Shown in pieces: positions 5,579 through 11,807 of a stretch of DNA of 11,807 nt. Each line of letters begins with the position of its first letter. Position 1 is the first letter of the stretch. Both the position numbers and the translations under genes were made by a program. The notes under the pieces are model-generated. The model had not been told where the DNA came from, did no database searches, and saw only the letters and a program-made list of their open reading frames with translations. The stretch is from an uncultured Clostridia bacterium (GTDB taxonomy: Bacteria > Bacillota > Clostridia > Oscillospirales > Ruminococcaceae). The stretch spans positions 1-11,807 of the forward strand of contig CANRLY010000046.1 of NCBI GenBank assembly GCA_947631585.1, given 5' to 3'.

Positions 5579-6982
5579 CTAAAATCTGAAATACAGGAAC
5601 GGATTATAGGATTCGTTCACAAGGTAAGCTGTTGACAGCAGCATAATTCCCACCTGAACGAACGGCGCAGCTGCCGCTTTGATATCAAACCTCAGTCCGG
5701 AAAACATTCCGGTGATCTTCTTCAGCAGACCGGAAGAGCCCACTGCGCATATCACAAAGATCACAGCATAGGTCACTATAAGGTAGGTCGCCTGCCGGTC
5801 GTAGAATATTTTGTTAAGACCAAACATTGCCTTAAAGTATCTGAACGCATCGCCGAGGGTCTCGGTCTCAAACATTACCCAGCCGAACAGCACCAGAACA
5901 AAAGTATAGGCAGTCCGCACAAAACCCGGAAGTTTTTCAAGGAATTTTCCCCAGAGGAATTTTTCCATAATTATGAGCAAGCCGAAATATCCGCCCCACA
6001 GCACGAAATTCCAGCTGCTGCCGTGCCACAGACCTGTAAGCAGCCAGGTCACGGCAAGATTTATCACTGTTCTTGACACGCCTTTGCGGTTGCCGCCAAG
6101 GGGGATATAGACGTATTCACGAAACCAAGCCCCCAGGGTGATATGCCATCTTCGCCAGAAATCGGTGATACTGTTTGCGGTATAGGGCAGGTCAAAGTTC
6201 TGCGGGAACTCGAATCCCAGCATTTTTCCAAGGCCTACCGCCATATCCGAATATCCCGAAAAATCAAAGTATATCTGGAAAGCAAACGCAATTATGCCTA
6301 TCCAGGCGGTTACCATGGACAAGGACGAAAAGTCGGTGGAGCTTACATTATCCCAGAGCATACCTATATTGTTGGCAAGCAGGACTTTTTTGCCAAGTCC
6401 ACGGACGAACAGCGCTATACCGTCTGAAAGGCGGTCAAGGGTCACCGAATGGTCTTTCATCTGGTCTGCGACTTTATCATAAGTAACTATAGGTCCAGCC
6501 ACTATCTGGGGAAACATCGCCACATACGCCATGAAGTCGATGATATTTTTTTGGACGCCTATTTTTCTGCGGTAGAGGTCTATAGTATAGGACATACTCT
6601 GGAACGTATAAAAAGATATCCCTATAGGCAGCGGAAGTCCCGGGTCGGCAATTGAAGTACCAAAAGCAGAATTGACGCTTCTTACAAAGAAAGAACTGTA
6701 TTTGAACAGAGCCAGAAGCCCGACGTTCATACAGACGGAGGCGATAAGGCAGATCGTCCTGACTGCTTTTTTATGGTCGTTTGCCGCCATGACACGTCCG
6801 GCGGTATAGTCTATAGCCGCTGAAAGTATCATTACAAACACATATTTTGGTTCTCCCCACGCATAGAAAAAAAGTCCGCTGAGCAGAAGGATAAGATTCT
6901 TCAGACGTTTTGGAGAAATATAGTACACTCCCAGCGTTACCGGAAGAAAAAAGTAAAGAAAAGTCAGGCTTGAAAAAACCAT
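5579..6982 (-). CDS. MBOAT-family membrane-bound O-acyltransferase (AlgI/DltB-like)
   Basis: This is a 467-residue polytopic membrane protein, close to the usual length of AlgI-like MBOAT enzymes. Conserved elements are FDFSGYSDMAVGLGKMLG (240-257), FWRRWHITLGAWFREYVYIPLGGNRKG (275-301) and the catalytic His in GLWHGSSWNFVLWGG (H320). These enzymes pass an acyl group, usually acetyl, through the membrane for transfer to an exported polysaccharide or teichoic acid. Pairing with the DHHW gene 11 nt downstream supports surface-polymer O-acetylation. I see no dltA/dltC, pat or alginate genes nearby, so the substrate is open. The ATG at 6982 has AGGAGG 10 nt upstream, and this SD overlaps the stop codon of the RNase M5-like gene. 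The tight fusion to a housekeeping operon is noteworthy. Confidence 0.93.
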   Translation of the reverse strand: MVFSSLTFLYFFLPVTLGVYYISPKRLKNLILLLSGLFFYAWGEPKYVFVMILSAAIDYTAGRVMAANDHKKAVRTICLIASVCMNVGLLALFKYSSFFVRSVNSAFGTSIADPGLPLPIGISFYTFQSMSYTIDLYRRKIGVQKNIIDFMAYVAMFPQIVAGPIVTYDKVADQMKDHSVTLDRLSDGIALFVRGLGKKVLLANNIGMLWDNVSSTDFSSLSMVTAWIGIIAFAFQIYFDFSGYSDMAVGLGKMLGFEFPQNFDLPYTANSITDFWRRWHITLGAWFREYVYIPLGGNRKGVSRTVINLAVTWLLTGLWHGSSWNFVLWGGYFGLLIIMEKFLWGKFLEKLPGFVRTAYTFVLVLFGWVMFETETLGDAFRYFKAMFGLNKIFYDRQATYLIVTYAVIFVICAVGSSGLLKKITGMFSGLRFDIKAAAAPFVQVGIMLLSTAYLVNESYNPFLYFRF

Positions 6983-6996
6983 TTTTCTTTATCCTC

Positions 6997-7584
6997 CTAA
7001 TCTTTTACCAGCCTGGAAACCAGCTGCTTATATTCTTCTCTTGACATCATTGCATTTATTGCCTCAAGCATTGCCTTAGATGTAAGCAGGTGAGGAAGTT
7101 CCAGCTGTTCCAGCAGCTGTTGTCTCAGCGCAGCGCTGAAAGGACCTCCGCTGAGACCGTCCTCATAAAGGTCAAGCATTGTCACCGGCTCTTTTATCTC
7201 ACGCTCGCAGCTGGATATGCCGGCTTTTTCAAACGCCGCCTTTATCACTTGGGGGTCTATCCCCTCAACGCCCAGTTTTCCTTCCCTGGACGGTCTGGCT
7301 TTGCGCTTTTCCTTGCCGAATATCTCAGGCACATAGACGTTGATTATTTTTCCGCCGGCGGCTATATTTTTCACAAGAGAGCGTATACGAAAGCCTGCCG
7401 TATCTGAGTCGGTAAGGATAACTATACCGGTCTTGGCGGCATAAAAGCGGATAAGAGCCTGCTTTTCCTTATCTTTGAACAAACCAAAGCCGTTTGTTAC
7501 GATAATGACTGCGTCTGTGACAGAGGAAAGCTTGATCTTATCATATTTGCCCTCGACAATAATTGCCTGATCTATATGGATCAA
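6997..7584 (-). CDS. rnmV: Ribonuclease M5-like Toprim protein
   Basis: A Toprim domain occupies roughly the first 115 residues. With numbering from TTG 7605, the catalytic Glu is E18 in IIVEGKYD, followed by TNGFGLF (37-43), the DxD pair D66/D68 in ILTDSDTAGFRIR, and the RNase M5-like segment with VYVPEIFGKEKRKARPSREGKLGVE. The C-terminal ~80 residues match the DUF4093 region found with these proteins. RNase M5 trims 5S rRNA precursor in the cytosol, and its length (~190 residues) agrees. The start is uncertain: TTG 7605 has no SD, while TTG 7584 has GGGAG 9 nt upstream and gives the short N-terminus typical of the family, so I prefer 7584 (195 residues). The gene follows holA closely, and its stop TAG overlaps the MBOAT SD. 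It lacks the zinc-finger and helicase parts of primase, so primase is unlikely. Confidence 0.82.
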   Translation of the reverse strand: MIHIDQAIIVEGKYDKIKLSSVTDAVIIVTNGFGLFKDKEKQALIRFYAAKTGIVILTDSDTAGFRIRSLVKNIAAGGKIINVYVPEIFGKEKRKARPSREGKLGVEGIDPQVIKAAFEKAGISSCEREIKEPVTMLDLYEDGLSGGPFSAALRQQLLEQLELPHLLTSKAMLEAINAMMSREEYKQLVSRLVKD

Positions 7585-7607
7585 ATTACTCAGCTCCCGT
7601 ATCAAAT

Positions 7608-8648
7608 TCAGTTGAGCATACCTGCAACTGCTTTTTCAAGAATTATCCTGTTGTCGGTCCTTAGTGATTTGATCTCTATATCCGCCTCGGAAAGCAATAG
7701 CATACATTTTCTTATCTGTTTTACAGAAACCCTTGAACTGTCACGAAATGCGTTTTTAACAGCAAAGCTCCTTGCCGGCGGATATGAAAAATCTTTCAGC
7801 ACATCGTTCTGGGTCTTGCCGGCGGCTTTGCCCGCCACCGCCCTGTAAATATCCATCATTCCCATTGACAGGGCTGCCAGTATGGAAAAGCTGTCCTCTT
7901 TCAGGTCAAAAAGCTCGTTCATTATCCCGAAAGCCGCTGCGCTGTCCTTTTTGGCAATGGCTGCTGCCAGTCTGAAAGAATCCGCTTCCAGCTTCCTCAC
8001 GCAAAGCAGTTCCACATCAGCCGAAGTTATCTCTCCGCCGTCAACATAAGCGCAAAGCTTGTCCGTTTCGGTGTTGGCAAGAACAGTATCGCCTGCGCAT
8101 TTCTGAGCCAGCAGTTCGGCGGTATCTCTTGAAATGGAGCAGCCGCTTTTTTCAACTCTGCGCATTATGGTCTTTGCCATCTCAACAGGAGATTTCAGCG
8201 CAAAGTCGCAGACAGCGCCATGCTTTGCACAAAAATCCACAAATTTTGAGTTTTTATCGGTGAGCCTGGTACGGCTCTTATACAAGTCAACACCTGTGGC
8301 GTAAATAATGACTGTTGTCGTATCGGGGAGCTTTGACAGTATCTCAGTAAGGAACTTATAGTCAGAACTGTTGATATTGTCGGCATTAAGGTCGTTTATC
8401 GTGACGACTACCCTATCCGCAAGCATTGGGCAGACCTCGCAGCAGTCGGCAAGCTGGCTCAGGTCAAGGGAATTGCCGTCAAAGCTCTGAAAGTCCATCG
8501 CTCTCAATTCGACGGGAATGAGTTTTTTCACAAGTTTAGCGGTAAAAGCCTGTATCATCGCCACATCTTTGCCATAAAAGTAATAAAGTTCAGCGATCTC
8601 ATTATTTCTTATGCTTTTTCCAAGCTCCGTATCTGTCAAGACCGGCAT
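7608..8648 (-). CDS. holA: DNA polymerase III subunit delta
   Basis: This is a 346-residue clamp-loader delta subunit, which opens the sliding clamp during chromosome replication. The opening YYFYGKDVAMIQ matches the family's degenerate AAA+ start (usually Y.l.G.E..L). The central part carries the delta AAA-like fold (MLADRVVVTINDLN, TTTVIIYATGVD, DFALKSPVEMAKTIMRRV) and the helical C-terminal collar follows (KLEADSFRLAAAIAKKD, FSILAALSMGMMDIYR). Length is normal. The ATG at 8648 is one nucleotide after the comEC stop, and the SD AGGAGG is formed by the last two Arg codons of comEC, so translation is coupled. The comEC-holA order is common in Firmicutes and supports both calls. Confidence 0.93.
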   Translation of the reverse strand: MPVLTDTELGKSIRNNEIAELYYFYGKDVAMIQAFTAKLVKKLIPVELRAMDFQSFDGNSLDLSQLADCCEVCPMLADRVVVTINDLNADNINSSDYKFLTEILSKLPDTTTVIIYATGVDLYKSRTRLTDKNSKFVDFCAKHGAVCDFALKSPVEMAKTIMRRVEKSGCSISRDTAELLAQKCAGDTVLANTETDKLCAYVDGGEITSADVELLCVRKLEADSFRLAAAIAKKDSAAAFGIMNELFDLKEDSFSILAALSMGMMDIYRAVAGKAAGKTQNDVLKDFSYPPARSFAVKNAFRDSSRVSVKQIRKCMLLLSEADIEIKSLRTDNRIILEKAVAGMLN

Positions 8649-8649
8649 A

Positions 8650-10659
8650 TCAGAACCTCCTGACTATAGGTTTTTTGTTCGGAGACATCACGGCACGAAC
8701 CGCACCGTCTCCGCTGTTGATATCTATTTCTTCGTATGCAGAATACACTTGCAGCTGGTCGCCTGCCGCATCTATGATAAGGTCGAACTCACCGTCAACG
8801 GCAGTATCTTCAAGTTTGACAAGGGCGGTCTTATCCTCGTTTTTCAAAATAACGCCTGCGCCGATGATCTCAATATCAGCCACTGACGACTGCACCCCGT
8901 CTATCTCTGACAGCCGTCGGCAGTCGTTATAGTCAAAGCTGCAGCCTGCAAGGTTTCGGTAATAATCCGCCCTGATGTTCTCGGTATTCTCGACTGCAAA
9001 CACTCCCTGAAGCTCTGTAGCTCCTCTTTTTTCAAGGATATCCATACACACTTCAGACGCTCCGCCGTCCATTTCAATTATAACAGCTTTACGGTTTTTA
9101 TTCAATACCACCGCAAAAGAATTTTCAAACCGGACTGCAAATATCTCCAGCTGGTCTCTTATGGAAAAGAAGTACCCGAAGCACAAAACAACGCTTACAA
9201 CTGCGCTTGCCAGAGTTGCATAGACCATTGAAAGAACATCACGTCTGACTATTCCGACAACGACCACCGCCCCGACAGACAGCAGCATTACCGCTTTTGT
9301 GACCGAATATCCCAGCGGTATATACGAAAACCACAGTTTGCCCAGAAGTTCCGCAGCAAACAGCACAGGTTTCAGCAGGAGTGCGGCAAATTTCAGCAGC
9401 GGAGCGGAAACCACCGATATACCGCCCACGAAAACCGTTGTTACCGAAAGCATAAGAGCCAGGCTGCAAAGAGGCAGCGCAAGCAGGTTCGTAAACGCAA
9501 AGAAAACCGAAACTTCGTTAAAGAACATCAGGCAAAACGGCAGAGAGCATACCCACGCCACGCAGCTGTATATTATGCTGTCCACAACGCCTTTGGCTTT
9601 GCCGCTGTAGGCGATGGCTCTGCTCACGGCAGGTGCGGCAGTTCCGAAAGAGAACGCTCCCGACATGGAAAGCAGGAAAGACGGGCTTCTTATAAGATAT
9701 GGTGACACCGTGGCTATAATAATGCCGCTGACCGCCAGAGACGTAAGGTTATCGGGTATGCGTTTTGCGGCAAAGGAGAGGTTTATCACTGTCATCATTA
9801 TTGCCGCTCTCACTGAGGACGGGCTTAGTCCGGAAAAGATAACAAAGGCAGCGACCACTATTTCCGAGATCAGAAGCCGGCGTTTCTTTGATATCTTCAG
9901 CAAAGAAAGCAGATAACCGGCGACAAAGCCCACAATTACGATATGAGTACCCGAAACGGAAAACAGGTGACCTATACCCATGCGGTAAAGTTCCGTCTGG
10001 AGGCTGTCGTCGATACCTGATCTGTCTCCGCAGAGCATTGCCACGATAAACGCAGCTTCTCTCTGAGGAAGGGTCTCATATATCTTTTCGCAAAGGTAGT
10101 CGCTGTAGCGGCGGATAGCCCCGACCAGTGAGGGCTTCCCCTTTTGGATATCCACATTCTTCACAGAGGAAGTTTCCAGATATATCCCTCTTGCGGAGTT
10201 ATAGTTTTCAGCCGCAAAAGCCAGGTCGTTATGTATCTTTGAAAACTTGGAGTTAAAGCTTATGATGTCGTTATAATCGCAGTCTCTGTCGTCTGTAAAA
10301 ACAGTAACTGTCGCCTTGTCGCTGCCGTTCAGGTGACCTTTGGCGGTTATTCGCATAACGTCGTTTGAAACATAGGAATACTCCGTTATCCTGCCGGAAA
10401 AATCCGCAGTTTCGCCATTATACGATAGAGTCCTGCGGCACACCGACTGATAGTACACGCCATAGAGGACCATTCCTGCAAGAAGCGAAACGGCAGCCAG
10501 CAGCACATAAGGTCGCCGGGGCTTTCCGATCAGTTTTGCCGCCGGAAGCAGGAGCGCAAGCGTTACCGCAAAGACCGCAAGCAGCTCAACCGACAAAAAT
10601 GAGGCAAAAAACATTCCTGCAAGATAAAAAATACCTGCAACCGCTGTTTTCCGCCTCAT
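8650..10659 (-). CDS. comEC: ComEC/Rec2-type DNA-uptake channel protein with degenerate C-terminal domain
   Basis: This is a 669-residue polytopic membrane protein of the ComEC/Rec2 family, which imports single-stranded DNA in natural transformation. Two membrane helices at about 8-68 precede an extracytoplasmic DUF4131-like part (~70-175). The competence domain (~195-495) carries GDRSGIDDSLQTELYRMGIG (211-230), HLFSVSGTHI (231-240) and GLSPSSVRAAIMM (277-289), with about eight more hydrophobic segments. The last ~165 residues occupy the place of the usual beta-lactamase-like domain (FAVVLNKNRKAVIIEMDGG) but lack the HxHxDH metal motif, and the protein is shorter than B. subtilis ComEC (~776 residues). 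The ATG at 10659 has AGGAG 8 nt upstream. No other competence genes are in the window, so active transformation cannot be claimed. Confidence 0.92.
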   Translation of the reverse strand: MRRKTAVAGIFYLAGMFFASFLSVELLAVFAVTLALLLPAAKLIGKPRRPYVLLAAVSLLAGMVLYGVYYQSVCRRTLSYNGETADFSGRITEYSYVSNDVMRITAKGHLNGSDKATVTVFTDDRDCDYNDIISFNSKFSKIHNDLAFAAENYNSARGIYLETSSVKNVDIQKGKPSLVGAIRRYSDYLCEKIYETLPQREAAFIVAMLCGDRSGIDDSLQTELYRMGIGHLFSVSGTHIVIVGFVAGYLLSLLKISKKRRLLISEIVVAAFVIFSGLSPSSVRAAIMMTVINLSFAAKRIPDNLTSLAVSGIIIATVSPYLIRSPSFLLSMSGAFSFGTAAPAVSRAIAYSGKAKGVVDSIIYSCVAWVCSLPFCLMFFNEVSVFFAFTNLLALPLCSLALMLSVTTVFVGGISVVSAPLLKFAALLLKPVLFAAELLGKLWFSYIPLGYSVTKAVMLLSVGAVVVVGIVRRDVLSMVYATLASAVVSVVLCFGYFFSIRDQLEIFAVRFENSFAVVLNKNRKAVIIEMDGGASEVCMDILEKRGATELQGVFAVENTENIRADYYRNLAGCSFDYNDCRRLSEIDGVQSSVADIEIIGAGVILKNEDKTALVKLEDTAVDGEFDLIIDAAGDQLQVYSAYEEIDINSGDGAVRAVMSPNKKPIVRRF

Positions 10660-10694
10660 AATATCAGCTCCTTTTCAGGGAGTCAACAGTCAGC

Positions 10695-11033
10695 TCACTG
10701 ACATTCCCAGCCAAGTTTTCTTCCTGCAAGCAGGTGAAAATGTATATGGAAAACTGTCTGTCCTGCGTCCTCTCCGCAGTTTGACACGACCCTGAATCCG
10801 TTTTCAAGTCCCATATCTTTTGCCAGCTTTGCCGCCACCTCAAAGATATGTGAGATAACGCCGCTGTTTTCCGGAGTTATATCCTCAAGCTTGGAAATAT
10901 GCTCCTTTGGTATTATCAGGATATGCACCGGCGCAATAGGGTTTATATCCTTGAATGCATAGACGGTATCGTCCTCATAGACTTTTATGGAGGGGAGTTC
11001 TCCCCTGCTTATTTTACAAAAAAGGCAATCCAT
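10695..11033 (-). CDS. HIT-family (histidine triad) nucleotide-binding hydrolase
   Basis: This is a 112-residue cytosolic protein with the histidine triad HIHFHLL (H96, H98, H100), whose middle His is the nucleophile in nucleoside phosphoramidase/hydrolase activity. The N-terminal CLFCKI (C3, C6) and PKEHI (H45) are typical of zinc-containing Hint-type HIT proteins. INPIAPVHILIIPKEHI and GFRVVSNCGEDAGQTVFHIH are strongly characteristic. Length is normal. The physiological substrate of this group is not settled. The ATG at 11033 has AAGGAG 8 nt upstream and begins 12 nt after the alaS stop; comEC starts 35 nt downstream. This co-operonic position next to alaS is suggestive, since Hint proteins hydrolyse aminoacyl-adenylates in vitro, but that link is an inference. 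Confidence 0.95.
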   Translation of the reverse strand: MDCLFCKISRGELPSIKVYEDDTVYAFKDINPIAPVHILIIPKEHISKLEDITPENSGVISHIFEVAAKLAKDMGLENGFRVVSNCGEDAGQTVFHIHFHLLAGRKLGWECQ

Positions 11034-11045
11034 TTTTCATTCTCC

Positions 11046-11807
11046 TTAACCATTTATCAGTTTTGTCAGTATAGAATCAAAAGCGTTTATAGCTTCGTCA
11101 ATCTTATTCTTATCTCCGATACCTGCCATTGCCATATCAGGACGTCCTCCGCCCTTTCCTCCTGTGACAGCAGCCGCTTCTTTGACAAGTTTACCTGCGT
11201 GCGCTCCTGCTTCAACTGCTTTTTTGGAACATACGCACAGAAGCTTAGGCTTTTCATCGGCAGTTCCTGCCACAAGCATAACGAACGGTTCGTCTATATT
11301 CTTCACGCCGTCTGCAAGGTTATCGTACATATCAGAGCCGACATTTGACATCATATTAGCCATGACCTTGATTCCGCAGACCTCACGGCAATTGCTTATC
11401 ATTTCGGCAAACATACTGTCAGCGATCTTCTTTTTAAGGCTTTCGGTGACCTTTTCAAGGCTCTTGTTTTCCTCAAGAACGCTGATTATCCTTTCAGCAA
11501 GCAGATTGGGGTCGTTGAGTTTGAGGATATCTGAGGCTTCCCTGATACGGTGGTTTATCTCGTCAAATATCTTGAGAACGCCTGTTCCGGTAACACCCTC
11601 TATACGTCTGACGCCGGAAGCCACTGAGCTTTCGGAGACTATCTTGAACAGTCCGATCTTTGAGGTATTGTCCACATGAGTTCCTCCGCAGAACTCCACA
11701 GAGAAGTCGCCGGCGGTCACCACTCTGACGGTAGAGCCGTACTTTTCGCCGAAAAGCGCCATTGCCCCAAGTTTACGGGCTTCCTCGATAGGCATTACCT
11801 TTGTGGT
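11046..11807 (-). CDS. alaS: Alanyl-tRNA synthetase, C-terminal part (5' end outside window)
   Basis: These are the last ~253 codons of AlaRS, which charges tRNA-Ala in the cytosol. The sequence includes the end of the editing domain with SVEFCGGTHVDNTSKIGLF, whose Cys and His are metal ligands. It continues with SGVRRIEGVTG, the coiled-coil linker (KSLEKVTESLKKKIADSMF) and the C-Ala/DHHA1 domain ending in VTGGKGGGRPDMAMAG. The full protein is normally ~870-880 residues, so the catalytic and tRNA-recognition domains lie beyond the window; the reading frame is open to base 11807. The stop TAA is at 11046-11048, just before the SD of the HIT gene, with no terminator between them. It appears to be the first visible member of the downstream operon. 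Confidence 0.97.
   Translation of the reverse strand, partial: TTKVMPIEEARKLGAMALFGEKYGSTVRVVTAGDFSVEFCGGTHVDNTSKIGLFKIVSESSVASGVRRIEGVTGTGVLKIFDEINHRIREASDILKLNDPNLLAERIISVLEENKSLEKVTESLKKKIADSMFAEMISNCREVCGIKVMANMMSNVGSDMYDNLADGVKNIDEPFVMLVAGTADEKPKLLCVCSKKAVEAGAHAGKLVKEAAAVTGGKGGGRPDMAMAGIGDKNKIDEAINAFDSILTKLING

Noticed and set aside
6997..7605. Primase (DnaG) or another topoisomerase-primase as the identity of the Toprim protein.
   Set aside because: The protein is ~200 residues with no zinc finger or other primase domains, and the Toprim details and C-terminal region fit RNase M5-like proteins.
10654..10687. TTGACT-17 nt-TATTAT on the minus strand just before comEC, resembling a promoter.
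   Set aside because: The -10 overlaps the comEC start codon, so a transcript would begin inside the gene after its ATG. The match is probably chance formed by the SD and start region.
10991..11006. GC-rich 6-bp hairpin with a four-base loop in the early codons of the HIT gene.
   Set aside because: It is fully explained by conserved codons for RGELPS. It has no T-run and does not cover the SD, so there is no reason to call it regulatory.
1..11807. Mobile elements, CRISPR arrays, tRNA or rRNA genes.
   Set aside because: No transposase, integrase, regularly spaced repeats or RNA gene sequence was found by reading both strands.

Overview
The window looks like a piece of chromosome from a low-to-mid GC Gram-positive of the Clostridia, most like Ruminococcus/Oscillospiraceae. 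This is an inference from protein style, Shine-Dalgarno (SD) sequences of the AGGAGG type, TTG starts, and gene families typical of that group (DHHW/MBOAT pair, short bacterial PH-domain protein, ATCase with a fused PyrI-type zinc domain). I see no phage, insertion sequence, CRISPR array, tRNA or rRNA.

Layout. Only the gap fragment (1-427) is on the plus strand; every other gene is on the minus strand. Reading the minus strand in its own direction (right to left), a compact run begins with the 3' end of alaS, then a HIT-family hydrolase, comEC, holA, an RNase M5-like Toprim protein, an MBOAT O-acyltransferase and its DHHW partner. Gaps are 1 to about 35 nt and several SD sequences overlap the previous stop codon, so this looks like one operon. 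No terminator separates it from pyrB, although pyrB has its own extended -10 promoter. Downstream of pyrB come a membrane-anchored N-acetylmuramoyl-L-alanine amidase, a PH-domain protein and an FkbM-type methyltransferase that converges on gap across a shared terminator.

How the genes relate. The alaS-to-rnmV genes serve translation, DNA replication, DNA uptake and RNA processing. The MBOAT/DHHW pair probably acetylates a surface polymer, and the amidase cuts peptidoglycan.

Most interesting observation. A 27/28-nt inverted repeat (2997-3023 and 3174-3201, with 17 nt identical without a gap) brackets the amidase promoter. One arm contains the amidase SD and start codon. RNA reading through from pyrB could fold so that the start site is buried in a duplex of about 27 bp, whereas RNA from the amidase's own promoter starts inside the loop and lacks the blocking arm. 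This resembles the control of phage T4 lysozyme. An invertible-promoter switch is the main alternative. Other points are a ComEC whose C-terminal beta-lactamase-like domain seems to lack its metal ligands, an ATCase with a PyrI zinc domain but no allosteric domain, and a terminator that could compete with the SD of the methyltransferase gene.
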